The translations under genes were made by a program, and so were the position numbers. Source: Bacillus pseudomycoides (lineage in GTDB: Bacteria; Bacillota; Bacilli; Bacillales; Bacillaceae_G). Taken from it: 64,000 bases of DNA. Under the pieces are notes generated by a model, which had not been told where the DNA came from, searched no databases, and saw only the letters and a program-made list of their open reading frames with translations. Shown here in pieces: positions 52,127-61,700 of this stretch (positions within the stretch are counted from its first letter, which is position 1; the number at the start of each line of letters is the position of its first letter). The stretch spans positions 105,595 to 169,594 of the forward strand of contig NZ_NUQE01000036.1 in NCBI RefSeq assembly GCF_002582035.1, given 5' to 3'.

Positions 52127-53566
52127 TTATACAAGACCTGTTAAGCTATACGTGCCAATTACAACAAATACCGCAACAGTTTTAATAATAGTAAGTGCAA
52201 AAATATCACGATACGATTGTTTATGAGTTAATCCCGTTACTGCAAGTAATGTAATAACAGCCCCATTATGCGGTAATGTATCCATCCCTCCTGATGCCAT
52301 CGCAATAACGCGATGCATAACTTCTAATGGAATATTATATTGATCTGCAGCCGCAATATATTTATCAGACATTGCACTTAATGCAATTCCCATTCCCCCA
52401 GAAGCCGATCCTGTTATACCCGCAAGCACATTTGTCGTAACTGCCCCATTAACAAGCGGATTCGTAAAAGTTGTTGAAATACTATCACGAATTACTCCAA
52501 ATCCTGGGAGCGCTGCAATTACGCCACCAAATCCATACTCTGCACCTGTATTCATTGCCGCTAGTAATGCTCCGCCAATACTTGCGTTTAATCCAGTTTG
52601 AAAATCTACAAATACACGCTTCCAATTTAAAAGAATTGTGGTTACAATGCCAATTACAAGTGCTAATTCTACTGACCACACCCCAAGTACTCCAGACAGT
52701 TCTACTTTCCCAAAACTTTTTAAACCAATGGATGCAAAATCAAAACCATTTGGATACCATTTTGGAATAGCAATTGTAAAAAATTTGTTCATCACACCTA
52801 CTAAAATAAGCGGAACGAAGGCTAGCACTTGACGAAGTGGTGTAATATTAACCGTTTGGATTGACGATTTTACGTTCTGTTCTGCTTCGATAGATGCTGC
52901 CATTTCAGCATGTCCATCTTTAAATCCATAATACCCTTCGCCTTTCGCTTTTGCTTTACGACGGCGTCTTTCTAAATACACCATACCGACTATGAAAACA
53001 AAAATAGCTCCCGTAATTCCTAATAATGGGCCAGCATAAATATCTGTCTTGAAAAAGGTTGTCGGAATAACATTTTGAATTTGCGGTGTTCCTGGAAGTG
53101 CATCCATTGTAAAGGTAAGAACCCCAAGCGCAATTGTACCAGGAATCAGACGTTTAGGAATATTTGCCTCACGAAACAAGTTATCTGCAAACGGAAATAT
53201 AGCAAATGCCACAACAAATACACTGACACCACTATATGTTAAAATAGCTCCCATTAATACAATTGCAAGTATCGTTCGTTTCACACCAACAATTTGAATA
53301 ATTGTTTTTGCAATAGACTCTGCGATTCCCGACATCTCGACTACTTTTCCGAAAATCGCGCCAAGTAAAAATACAGGGAAATATAATTTAATGAAACCTA
53401 CCATTTTTTCCATAAAAATATTTGAGAAAAAGGGCAAAACGTAAGTCGGCTCCGTTAATAAAACAGCAAACAGGGCACAAATAGGCGCAAATAAAATGAC
53501 AGAAAATCCGCGATATGCCACAAACATCAGCATACTTAATGCTAATAAAATAATTACTAATTCCAT
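52127..53566 (-). CDS. GntP-family permease (gluconate/hydroxy-acid:H+ symporter)
   Basis: 479 residues with about 12-14 hydrophobic segments. The central FTMDALPGTPQIQNVIPTTFF and C-terminal ITGSASGGMGIALSAMSDKYI and MASGGMDTLPHNGAVITLLAVTGLTHKQSY are strong GntP-family markers. GAAAGGAGGAG precedes the ATG at 53566. It lies 74 bp after the iron alcohol dehydrogenase gene on the same strand, suggesting uptake and oxidation of one hydroxy acid such as 4- or 3-hydroxybutyrate; that is inference. Confidence 0.88.
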   Translation of the reverse strand: MELVIILLALSMLMFVAYRGFSVILFAPICALFAVLLTEPTYVLPFFSNIFMEKMVGFIKLYFPVFLLGAIFGKVVEMSGIAESIAKTIIQIVGVKRTILAIVLMGAILTYSGVSVFVVAFAIFPFADNLFREANIPKRLIPGTIALGVLTFTMDALPGTPQIQNVIPTTFFKTDIYAGPLLGITGAIFVFIVGMVYLERRRRKAKAKGEGYYGFKDGHAEMAASIEAEQNVKSSIQTVNITPLRQVLAFVPLILVGVMNKFFTIAIPKWYPNGFDFASIGLKSFGKVELSGVLGVWSVELALVIGIVTTILLNWKRVFVDFQTGLNASIGGALLAAMNTGAEYGFGGVIAALPGFGVIRDSISTTFTNPLVNGAVTTNVLAGITGSASGGMGIALSAMSDKYIAAADQYNIPLEVMHRVIAMASGGMDTLPHNGAVITLLAVTGLTHKQSYRDIFALTIIKTVAVFVVIGTYSLTGLV

Positions 53567-53640
53567 ATGCTCCTCCTTTCCAATTTCCAAGGAAATATTT
53601 ATAGAATTTTCGGTTTATTTAAGGTGGATTAATTTTATTC

Positions 53641-54837
53641 TTATACAATTTCTTCGCGATCTACAAAGCTATAATCATAGCAAATTCGATATAATTCCAT
53701 CACTTCTTCATAAGAAGGAATACGAGGATTGTTACTTGGACTCCCACTTGCAAGCGCATCCTTCGCCATTTTTGCTATAGCTATTTCAAATTCATCCTTA
53801 TGTATTCCATACTCTCTCATATTTGGAATACATAAATCCGTACAAAGATGCTTTATTTCATTAACAGTAAGATTTGCAAACCCTTCGTCTGATAACGCTT
53901 TCAAATCTGGTCTGATAGTATGTCCAATATCTGAAAAACGTTTCATCGTATAATCTTGCGTAAACTCTAATACCGCTGGAAGGAGCATCGCATTTGAGAG
54001 ACCATGAGGAACATGAAACATTGCTCCAATAGGACGAGACATTCCATGAACTAATGTTACAGAGGCATTTGTAAAAGCAATTCCTGCTTGCATTGAAGCA
54101 AGCATCATTTGCTCTCTAGCCTCTATATTTTGTCCATCTTCATAAGCAATACGAAGGTATTTCATAATCTTTTCAATTGCTGAAAGTGCAAATATATCCG
54201 TAAGAGGTTGTGAGAGTCGCGAAATATATGCCTCTATCGCATGACATAACGCATCTATTCCTGTTGCAGCTGTTACATGTGGTGGAGTAGACACCGTTAA
54301 TAATGGGTCCACAATAGCTACTTGAGGTATAAAACTTGGGTGCTTAATCATCATTTTTACATCTGTACTTGTATTTGTAATAACAGTCGCACTCGTAACT
54401 TCAGATCCTGTACCAGCAGTCGTTGGAATAGCAATAAGAGCTAGAGGGACTTTTGTTATCGGATATTGATTACCAACGTATTCTCCAATATCCCCTCCGT
54501 TTGTTGCGATAACAGCAACGGCCTTTGCAACATCAATACAACTTCCTCCGCCAAGTCCTATAACAAGATCGCATTCATTTTCTTTACAAGTAGCTAACGC
54601 TTTTACTACGTGCTCATCTGTCGGCTCAGTATTCACACCAACAAAAGTCACAACTTCTATTTTTTGTGATGCTAACGTTTTCCTACACCTTTCTACATAA
54701 CCAAGCTCATTCATAATAGAATCGCTTATTATGAATGCTTTCTTGCCATACTGAATCGCTTTTTCTCCTAGTTTTTCTAACGCATTTGTTCCATATAAGA
54801 CTGTCTCAGGCACTCGAAATTCTGAAACTCCTTGCAA
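53641..54837 (-). CDS. Iron-containing alcohol dehydrogenase (group III)
   Basis: 398 residues. NAD(P)-binding GLGGGSCIDVAKA near residue 95, TTAGTGSEVTSATVI, and the metal ligands D and H in GIDALCHAIEAYIS plus HGMSRPIGAMFHVPHG. TTG start preceded by GGAGGGG. No truncation. Likely oxidises a hydroxy acid or alcohol imported by the adjacent GntP permease (for example 4-hydroxybutyrate dehydrogenase), but substrate is not shown by sequence. Confidence 0.88.
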   Translation of the reverse strand: MQGVSEFRVPETVLYGTNALEKLGEKAIQYGKKAFIISDSIMNELGYVERCRKTLASQKIEVVTFVGVNTEPTDEHVVKALATCKENECDLVIGLGGGSCIDVAKAVAVIATNGGDIGEYVGNQYPITKVPLALIAIPTTAGTGSEVTSATVITNTSTDVKMMIKHPSFIPQVAIVDPLLTVSTPPHVTAATGIDALCHAIEAYISRLSQPLTDIFALSAIEKIMKYLRIAYEDGQNIEAREQMMLASMQAGIAFTNASVTLVHGMSRPIGAMFHVPHGLSNAMLLPAVLEFTQDYTMKRFSDIGHTIRPDLKALSDEGFANLTVNEIKHLCTDLCIPNMREYGIHKDEFEIAIAKMAKDALASGSPSNNPRIPSYEEVMELYRICYDYSFVDREEIV

Positions 54838-54974
54838 ATATACCCCTCCTTCTTTTTTTATCCCTATACTAAAAATAACAGTTTACATAACAAGCTACTT
54901 TTACAATTCCACTTCGCAACTAAAATTCCTCTTTCCAATGCCAAATATAGTCATTTTTCACAACATCCATATAC

Positions 54975-55006
54975 AAAAAAAGACAAGGTGACGACCTTGT
55001 CTTTCC
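54975..55006. terminator. Terminator-like hairpin
   Basis: Stem AAAGACAAGGT / ACCTTGTCTTT with an A-run to the left; downstream of the HAD phosphatase gene on the minus strand, beyond a repeat. Confidence 0.8.
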
Positions 55007-55015
55007 AAACAAATC

Positions 55016-55168
55016 TTATCCCGCATTATCGGACAGTAAGCCCCACCTCAAGATTCAAAGAAAAGCGAAGAAGATAGGTGGGGGATAACTGTCCGTAAAA
55101 GCCCGATTGGTGAGAGCTTTCACATCAGTGAGGGATAAATCCCCCCACTGATGGAAGTTTCACTTTAT
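55016..55168. repeat. bcr-type intergenic repeat, full-length, reverse orientation (R10)
   Basis: From TTATCCCGCATTATCGGACAG through AAAGCGAAGAAGATAGGTGGGGGATAAC and CCCGATTGGTGAGAGCTTTCAC to GGAAGTTTCACTTTAT. About 153 bp. Paired blocks CCCCACCTC / ... / GGTGGGGG and CATCAGTG / CACTGATG predict two hairpins. Confidence 0.88.
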
Positions 55169-55175
55169 CAATCTA

Positions 55176-55832
55176 TTACTTTTCTAACACATAATGAAAC
55201 TTCTTTATATGTTCTACATCTTCAATAATATGAGTAGCTCCCGCTGCCACTAATTCTTCTTTACTACCATATCCATACATTACTCCGATAGAATCAATTC
55301 CAATTTGCTGTGCTCCAATTATATCGTGCTCTCGATCGCCTACCATAACCACATGTTCTTTCTCTAAATCATGATATGTATGTAAAATATGCTGAATGAT
55401 GTCTGTTTTTGCAATACGCGTTCCATCTAAATTGCTACCGACAATCTCTTCAAAATAATGCACCAGCTGAAAGTGTTCCAAAATTTGTTTTGCAAATATA
55501 GTTGGTTTAGACGTTGCAACAAATAAACGCTTCCTTGCATTCTTTAAATCTTGTAATACACCGGGAATATGTTCGTATACATGATTCTCAAACATTCCCT
55601 TAGCTTGAAAATATTCACGATAATACGTCACTGCTTCTGCCACTTGTTTTTCATTCATTCTATATATAATAGCAAACGAATGTTGAATTGGCGGGCCGAT
55701 AAAAGATAGTAACTTTTTATCATCTTGCTCATCTATCCCTATTTTTCGAAGTGCATATATAACCGAATTCACAATCCCCTCTTTCGGATCTGTTAAAGTT
55801 CCATCTAGATCAAATAAAAAAGTTGTATACAT
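55176..55832 (-). CDS. HAD-superfamily phosphatase (PpaX/Gph-like)
   Basis: 218 residues. FLFDLDGTLTDPKEG (motif I), ATSKPT (motif II), lysine in RIAKTDII (motif III), VMVGDREHDIIGAQQIGI (motif IV). Subclass I cap. Related to pyrophosphatase/phosphoglycolate phosphatases; actual substrate unknown. Its stop is 7 bp from a full bcr-type repeat. Confidence 0.85.
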   Translation of the reverse strand: MYTTFLFDLDGTLTDPKEGIVNSVIYALRKIGIDEQDDKKLLSFIGPPIQHSFAIIYRMNEKQVAEAVTYYREYFQAKGMFENHVYEHIPGVLQDLKNARKRLFVATSKPTIFAKQILEHFQLVHYFEEIVGSNLDGTRIAKTDIIQHILHTYHDLEKEHVVMVGDREHDIIGAQQIGIDSIGVMYGYGSKEELVAAGATHIIEDVEHIKKFHYVLEK

Positions 55833-56055
55833 ATATTCCCCTCCGCTCGGTTACAATAATATGTTTTCATCCCTATCTCCCTTATCATCCTAGCCATAAT
55901 CTTCACTATTTTACAAAATAATTATTAAAATGTAAATATTCCGTCAATGAATACCCCACAAACCACCATCAAACAAAAAAATCAAGATGTACAAACCCCT
56001 TCTCATCATGTATGATTAGATTTATTTTCCAATTTGTAATAGATGGTGAATACAT

Positions 56056-56853
56056 ATGACGACAAAATTAATTTTCATAGTAGTTTTTACAATTATCATT
56101 CATGCAGTAGAAACAAGTTCTTATAGCATCCGACTTGCAGGTATTCGTTTAAAAAAGATCGCTGTTTCATTATCTGTAGTTGGAATTGTATTACTTGTCG
56201 CAAGAACTTCTAACTTACTACAAGCCTTTTTGCTTGGCGGCATCGTCGATCAAGCAAAGCTAGACGCTTCTATTGATTTAGAGAGAACTATTCGTCTTAT
56301 TTTATTAGCTGCATCTATCGGTACATTACTAGCAATCTTTTTATATCCGACTCTTACAAAACTATTTGGCTATGTGATTCAAAACTTTGAAACAGACGGT
56401 TCTTTCATTCGTCTGATGAAAACAAATAACATTCAAAAACTAAAGTACACAAAAAAGTATGTCCGTTTTCCAAAATTTGAAATGATTCACCGGATGCGGA
56501 TTGGAGGTATTCCAAAACGTATTATGCTCATTAATATGTTCGCTACCGCTATTTATACAGCAGGTGTTCTTTCTGCTTTATACGCTTCTTTTTTAAATCC
56601 AGCTTATGCAACAAATGCAAGTACGGCTTCTGGTCTCGTTAACGGATTTGCAACAATCTTACTAACTGTACTATTAGACCCAAGAATTGCTCTATTAACT
56701 GAGCGATCTCTTCAAAAGGAGAACGGAGCAGAAACAATGGGAAAAATGTATGGATGGCTGATGATTTCCAGGTTTTTAGGAACATTACTTGCCCAAGTAC
56801 TTTTTGTACCAGGTGCTCATTGGATATTGTGGATTATTTCGATTACGAATTGA
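56056..56853 (+). CDS. amj: Alternate lipid II flippase Amj
   Basis: 265 residues with about six hydrophobic segments. IIIHAVETSSYSIRLAGIRLKKIAVSLSVVGIVLLVARTSNLLQAFLLGGIVD is the family's conserved N-terminus. Amj (YdaH) of B. subtilis flips lipid II and substitutes for MurJ; length (269 there) and layout agree. Function here is inferred by homology. No neighbours on the same strand. Confidence 0.85.
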   Translation: MTTKLIFIVVFTIIIHAVETSSYSIRLAGIRLKKIAVSLSVVGIVLLVARTSNLLQAFLLGGIVDQAKLDASIDLERTIRLILLAASIGTLLAIFLYPTLTKLFGYVIQNFETDGSFIRLMKTNNIQKLKYTKKYVRFPKFEMIHRMRIGGIPKRIMLINMFATAIYTAGVLSALYASFLNPAYATNASTASGLVNGFATILLTVLLDPRIALLTERSLQKENGAETMGKMYGWLMISRFLGTLLAQVLFVPGAHWILWIISITN

Positions 56854-56870
56854 AAATAACGTGGTAAACT

Positions 56871-56916
56871 GAACTTTCATCGGTGGGGATCTTACTGCCT
56901 TTAATGTGGAATTAAA
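56871..56916. repeat. bcr-type repeat, minimal copy (R11)
   Basis: GAACTTTCATCGGTGGGGATCTTACTGCC...ATGTGGAATTAAA. Same internally deleted form as R7, about 45 bp. Confidence 0.6.
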
Positions 56917-56928
56917 AAATACACATAA

Positions 56929-56960
56929 CAAATCCCCGGTACGCTAACCGGGGATTATTT
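56929..56960 (-). terminator. Rho-independent terminator of the AspRS gene
   Basis: Stem AATCCCCGGT / ACCGGGGATT; moderate U-run on the minus strand. Confidence 0.8.
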
Positions 56961-56966
56961 CATATA

Positions 56967-58259
56967 TTACGGTACTAACCGGGTACAGTCTCTTGGAAAA
57001 GCGCTTGCTTCACGAACATTCGATAAGTTTAAAAATTTATATACAAGCCGTTCTAATCCAATGGCAAATCCACCGTGCGGCGGACATCCATAGCGGAATG
57101 TATCGATATAGGATTGAAAGTTTTCTACATTTAATCCCTTTTCTTCAAAAGAACGAACTAACATATTATAGTTATGAATGCGCTGCGCACCTGATGTAAT
57201 TTCTAATCCTTTATACAGTAAATCAAAAGAGTCTGTGACAGAAGGATTCTCTTGATTTGGCATCGTATACATCGGACGTATTTCTTTCGGATAATGAGTG
57301 ATAAAGACGAAATCGCTATTGTATGTTTCTTTTACATACTTCCCAAGCAGTTTTTCTCCTTCTGAATCTAAATCGCCTATTGGTGATTCTTTTCGATACT
57401 CCTTTTGTAAAATGTTTTGCGCTTCCGTAACCGTTAATTTTGGAATGTCTGTAATAACTGGCATTTCAATTTGAAGCAACTGCAACTCCTTAGCACAACA
57501 CTGCTGTACTTTTTCAAACATATACCGAAGTACATCCGTTTCAAGCTTCATTACTTCATAAAAGTCTTCAATAAATGCAAGTTCGACGTCTAAGGAAATG
57601 TATTCGTTTAAATGACGAGATGAATTGTGATGTTCAGCGCGGTATACAGGTGCCACTTCAAAAACACGTTCTAATCCACCCGCCACCATCATCTGCTTAT
57701 AAAACTGTGGTGATTGTGCTAAATATGCTTCTTTTTCAAAATATTGAAACTGAAATACATTTGCTCCGCCTTCCGCTCCTTGCGAAACAATTTTCGGTGT
57801 GAAAATCCTTGTAAAATCATGTTGCAGTAAATATTCGCTAAAGGCATGTGTAAGCATTGATTGAATTGTAAAAATGGCTTGCACTCGTTCATGTCGAAGT
57901 GACAACGTTCGAGAATTTAACATTTGATCTAAACCAACTTGCAATTTCTTTTTATTCACTTCAAATGGAATCTGCTCTGCACCATTTATAAGCTGTATAT
58001 CCTCAACTAATAATTCTACTCCGAGTTCCGTTTTATCTGTCCCAATCACTTTTCCTATAACTTGCACAACACTTTCTACTTCTACCTTATATCCAGCCCA
58101 TTCTTTTTCAAGTACACATTGCATGACGCCTGTTCGATCACGGAGTAATAAAAAGCTAATATTTCCGAGATGGCGAATTTTCTTCGCCCATCCTTGTAAC
58201 ACAACCGTTTCATGCGGTGTACATTCGCTAATAAGCGACCGCTTCGTCTGTTGACTCAT
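56967..58259 (-). CDS. aspS: Archaeal-type aspartyl-tRNA synthetase (aspartate-tRNA(Asp/Asn) ligase)
   Basis: 430 residues. The N-terminal OB-fold anticodon-binding domain (about 1-105: VVLQGWAKKIRHLGNISFLLLRDRTG) is followed by a class II catalytic domain: motif 2 FEVAPVYRAEHHNSSRHLNEYISLDVE and motif 3 GGFAIGLERLV at the end. It lacks the GAD insertion of bacterial AspRS, so it is the archaeal/eukaryal form, often non-discriminating, i.e. also charging tRNA-Asn. A second, bacterial-type aspS is expected elsewhere. GGAGGCGGAATGT precedes the ATG. Expression is controlled by an upstream T-box and possibly by an overlapping leader ORF. Confidence 0.88.
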   Translation of the reverse strand: MSQQTKRSLISECTPHETVVLQGWAKKIRHLGNISFLLLRDRTGVMQCVLEKEWAGYKVEVESVVQVIGKVIGTDKTELGVELLVEDIQLINGAEQIPFEVNKKKLQVGLDQMLNSRTLSLRHERVQAIFTIQSMLTHAFSEYLLQHDFTRIFTPKIVSQGAEGGANVFQFQYFEKEAYLAQSPQFYKQMMVAGGLERVFEVAPVYRAEHHNSSRHLNEYISLDVELAFIEDFYEVMKLETDVLRYMFEKVQQCCAKELQLLQIEMPVITDIPKLTVTEAQNILQKEYRKESPIGDLDSEGEKLLGKYVKETYNSDFVFITHYPKEIRPMYTMPNQENPSVTDSFDLLYKGLEITSGAQRIHNYNMLVRSFEEKGLNVENFQSYIDTFRYGCPPHGGFAIGLERLVYKFLNLSNVREASAFPRDCTRLVP

Positions 58260-58326
58260 ACATTCCGCCTCCTACTATTAATTGTATGATTGGATGTTTA
58301 TTATTATCGTTGTCATCATCATCCAC
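58228..58326 (-). CDS. Asp/Asn-rich leader peptide ORF (32 codons) overlapping the AspRS start
   Basis: GTG start with AAGGAGGTGAG a few bases upstream, the strongest ribosome binding site in this leader. Codons 2-9 are four Asp, Asn, Asp and two Asn. The ORF continues through the AspRS ribosome binding site and start codon in a different frame and stops at TAG (58228-58230), 30 bp inside aspS. It lies between the T-box terminator and aspS. Eight consecutive Asp/Asn codons ahead of an Asp(Asn)-tRNA synthetase suggest that ribosome pausing here reports on charged tRNA and frees the aspS start site. Inference; no known family. Confidence 0.65.
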   Translation of the reverse strand: MDDDDNDNNKHPIIQLIVGGGMYESTDEAVAY

Positions 58327-58351
58327 GGCCGCTCACCTCCTTTCAAAGAAT

Positions 58352-58580
58352 ACAAAAATCCGCCCCTATATAAGGGACGGATTTCACCGCGGTACCACCC
58401 AAATTGCCACATTGACCACTTTTCGCCTGATAACGGTAGGTGCCGTTTACTTTTACTAGTTGTTCACGTTCAAAATAACGCTCACAGGTGTCTTTCCATC
58501 ACGCTGCACCGCAATCTTCTCAGCTACCGATTGCTCTCTGTAGATCAGGTCACGATGTACTTTTCCTGCTCATCGCTTTT
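58352..58580 (-). promoter_or_regulatory. T-box riboswitch, specifier GAC (Asp), controlling the AspRS gene
   Basis: On the minus strand: stem I with GATGAGCAGGAAAAGTAC and CAGAGAGC; specifier loop GATGGAAAGACACC with GAC (Asp) at 58490-58492, placed as in known glycine T-boxes (GAA-A-codon-A); the T-box GGGTGGTACCGCG at 58388-58400; and a terminator stem AAATCCGTCCC / AGGGGCGGATTT then TTTT (58352-58384). Uncharged tRNA-Asp would stabilise the antiterminator and turn aspS on. Confidence 0.92.
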
Positions 58581-58745
58581 TATATTTACGGAATATTCTA
58601 TCCTTTCAAATGACGAAATGCAAGTTGTTTTTCTTTATTTTTTTAAAATTAATTAGAAGAACTATCTCTCTTACTCCTTCTATTCATCCAATATTATTTT
58701 TTAGTTTATAAATTCCCCCCGCATGCATTACAATTCTTTTGTACA

Positions 58746-61700
58746 TCAAATATACTGCTCCACATACTTTTTAATGCTTATTAACTCTGGATCGTCCTCC
58801 ATTATTTCTGCAAAATAGCCGCTTTCATCTTCTTGCAGTACGCGCTCTAATTCAGCAATCGCTTCTTCCTTTCGATTCAATATAGTTAAATAGCATGCTT
58901 TATTATATCTTGCATTCGAATGGGACTCATCAATCGATAATACATCATTCATGAGCTGTAAGGCTTTTTCCGTATCACCATTTAAATGATGAGAAATACC
59001 AAGCCCAATATATAGTTCATCCTCTTCTGGGTGATACTCTAATCCTTTCTCTAATACAGCAATTGCTTCCCGGTAACGCCCTTGTTTATTGTAAAGAGCA
59101 CCTAAATGCAGAAAACTACCACTGATCATCGGAACATCCTCTGCTAAAGCGCGAAGAATATGTTCCCCTTCTTCTTCCTTGTGTAAATCCAGTAATATCG
59201 TGCCTTGTAAGATTCGAATCGGTGCGTCCATCGGCCTTTCTTCCAGAATGTACTCCGTTTCACGCAATGCTTCTTGCAGCCATACCTTATTTTCATCTGC
59301 ATGTTCTAAAAGTAGCATAACAAGTTGATGTGCGACTTCATAATTCCAATGATTTTTGAGCGACTTACGCAATATTTCTAGTGCATCATCAATGAAATTA
59401 GCATTTACGTAAAAATGGGAAAATCGCTGTACTGCCGCATTGTTTTTTTGATCTAGGCGGATTGCAGTCTCATAAAGGTCGATAATAGAAGTAATAGAAA
59501 GTACACCTTGCGCACGGTTTCGAATGCGGCGATACATTTTTGTGAAAAATGCTCCTGTTTGTTCTTCATGCTCCATCTGTTCAATAAATTTTTGTTCAAG
59601 TGCAGAAGCTGCATACATAAACGCATAACTTTTTTCTTCATTTGATATTTTCAAATCAGCTAAACTCTCACTTATACCTTTTCTTTGCGTTCGCAATCCA
59701 TCTATATACGTTGCATACGCTTCTTCATTGTGAACATTTTGCATGATCAACTTGGCGATGATATGCAAGCCTTCTTTCTCGTGGGAAGCGAGTAATATTT
59801 TCGCATAATGATGTAATATCTCTTCATGATCATTTTCCTGTGTAAGCGCCTGTTCTACATAAGCACGTTCTTTCTGTCCATCACCAGATGCACCGTACAC
59901 ATATGCAAGACTATTCAAACGCCATGATTCAGAAACAATACCTTTCTTTTTGTTTAAAACCACAATGAGCTCCTCATGACGCCCAACTTTTACTGATATA
60001 TGCGCTAAATGTTCCATATTTACTAATAGAGGTGCATTTTTACAACCTTCAAACATATGATGCTGCTCTTTTGCTATATCTTCTTCAACAAAATAGATTT
60101 CAGCTAATTTCAAATGAGCAATAGCGAATATAGAATCTCGTTTTACACATTTCAAATAAGCCTTCTTTGCTTCTTCCCATTCTTCCAATGCCTTATATAC
60201 TTCTCCCAGCCTAAAATGAGGGAATGTATCTTCAGTCATCTGCACCGCTCGCTCATAAAGCTGAATGGATTTTATATAATTTCCAGCCGACTCCTGTAAT
60301 ATGCCTAAATAACACATATAATCTATATTACTGCTATCTTTTTCAACTAAAGTATTTAAAAACGAAATCCCTCTTTGCAAAAATGGTGTATCTTCTAGCT
60401 GCGTTACATACATTTCTAGTGCATCTCGGAAATTATTTTGTATACAAACGATTCCTTCTTCCATTATCGTAAAAGCTGATTCCACTTCCCTTTGCTCTAT
60501 GTTTTGATCCATAGCAGCATTCCATAATATTTTCCCGGCATTAATAAGGAAGTCGCTCTCTTCAGCAAACTGTTCTTTCAAGCTAAAAATATATTGTTTT
60601 CCAGCTTCATAGCTCCCTTGTTTTATGTAGACTTCACTTATCCCTATATGACAAGATGCATCTTTCTCATCATGTTGAAGCCCTATTTCATACATTTTCT
60701 GTGCTTTTTCATATTGCTCCCGTCCTAAATAAAAGTCTCCTAATTTCGCATATAATGCAGCGGATTGGACATCATTTTGCATGCCTTCCAATAAAACCTC
60801 TTCTGCTTTTCTTTCATCATCTAATTCTGCTTCATAAATATCAGCTAACATGATATATGGAAGCGGAAGTTGATGATCTAATTCCTTGCCGATGCGAAAT
60901 CCGCGAATTGCCGCTCTTAACTTTCCTAATTTATAAGCACACCTTGCACGCTCACACCATACATATCCGTCTCGTTTATATTGTTTTAACAACGTAGTAA
61001 ACACTTCATATGCTTCTTCGTCCCGGTCTGCATCCATTAAAATAAGGGCATGATTTGCGAAAACAAAACGATCTTCGTGACGACCCACTGCAATAGACGA
61101 ATACTTTAGAGCCAGTTCTAAATCATCTAAATACATATATCCAATTGCCATATAACTCCAAGCTACCGGCTGGTCAGGGTCTAGCTGGAGCGACGTACGA
61201 AAACTGGCAATCATATCATGATAACGAGACTCATCCAGCGCAATGCGTCCCTCAATAAAATGATAGAATGGATTAGCAATTTTATGCTTCACTTGTTCTA
61301 ATACTGTATATGCTTGTTCCAATTCTTCAATACGCACAAAGCATTGCGCAGCATGAAGTTTCACATAATCCGATTCTGGATAAGCGTGTAAAGCACGCCT
61401 CGCACATCTATATACAAACTCCTTTCCATCTTGTAAATCTAAATGCTTAATTGCATATAACCATGTATAAGGATTTTCTTTATGCTCGTGTAAGAGTCTT
61501 AACAAATCTTCCACGTCGTCATGTTCGGCAAATTCCATTTGATCTGTTAACGAAAAAATGCGGCGGAAATACAAATCATCATCTTCACATAAAAAAGAAA
61601 GGAGATCATTTTTCTCTTTTGTAACAATCGCGATGGATAAATAATTTGTATTTAAATATTGCTTCGCAAATTCTTCATATGTGACAAGAATACGCTCTGC

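Noticed and set aside
56967-58259. Asparaginyl-tRNA synthetase assignment
   Set aside because: The sequence blocks (AEGGANVFQF, RHLNEYISLDVE, SGAQRIHNYNML) fit archaeal-type AspRS, and the T-box specifier is GAC.
58282-58656. 124-codon plus-strand frame across the T-box
   Set aside because: Antisense to a structured leader; no ribosome binding site, and the leader features on the minus strand explain the sequence.
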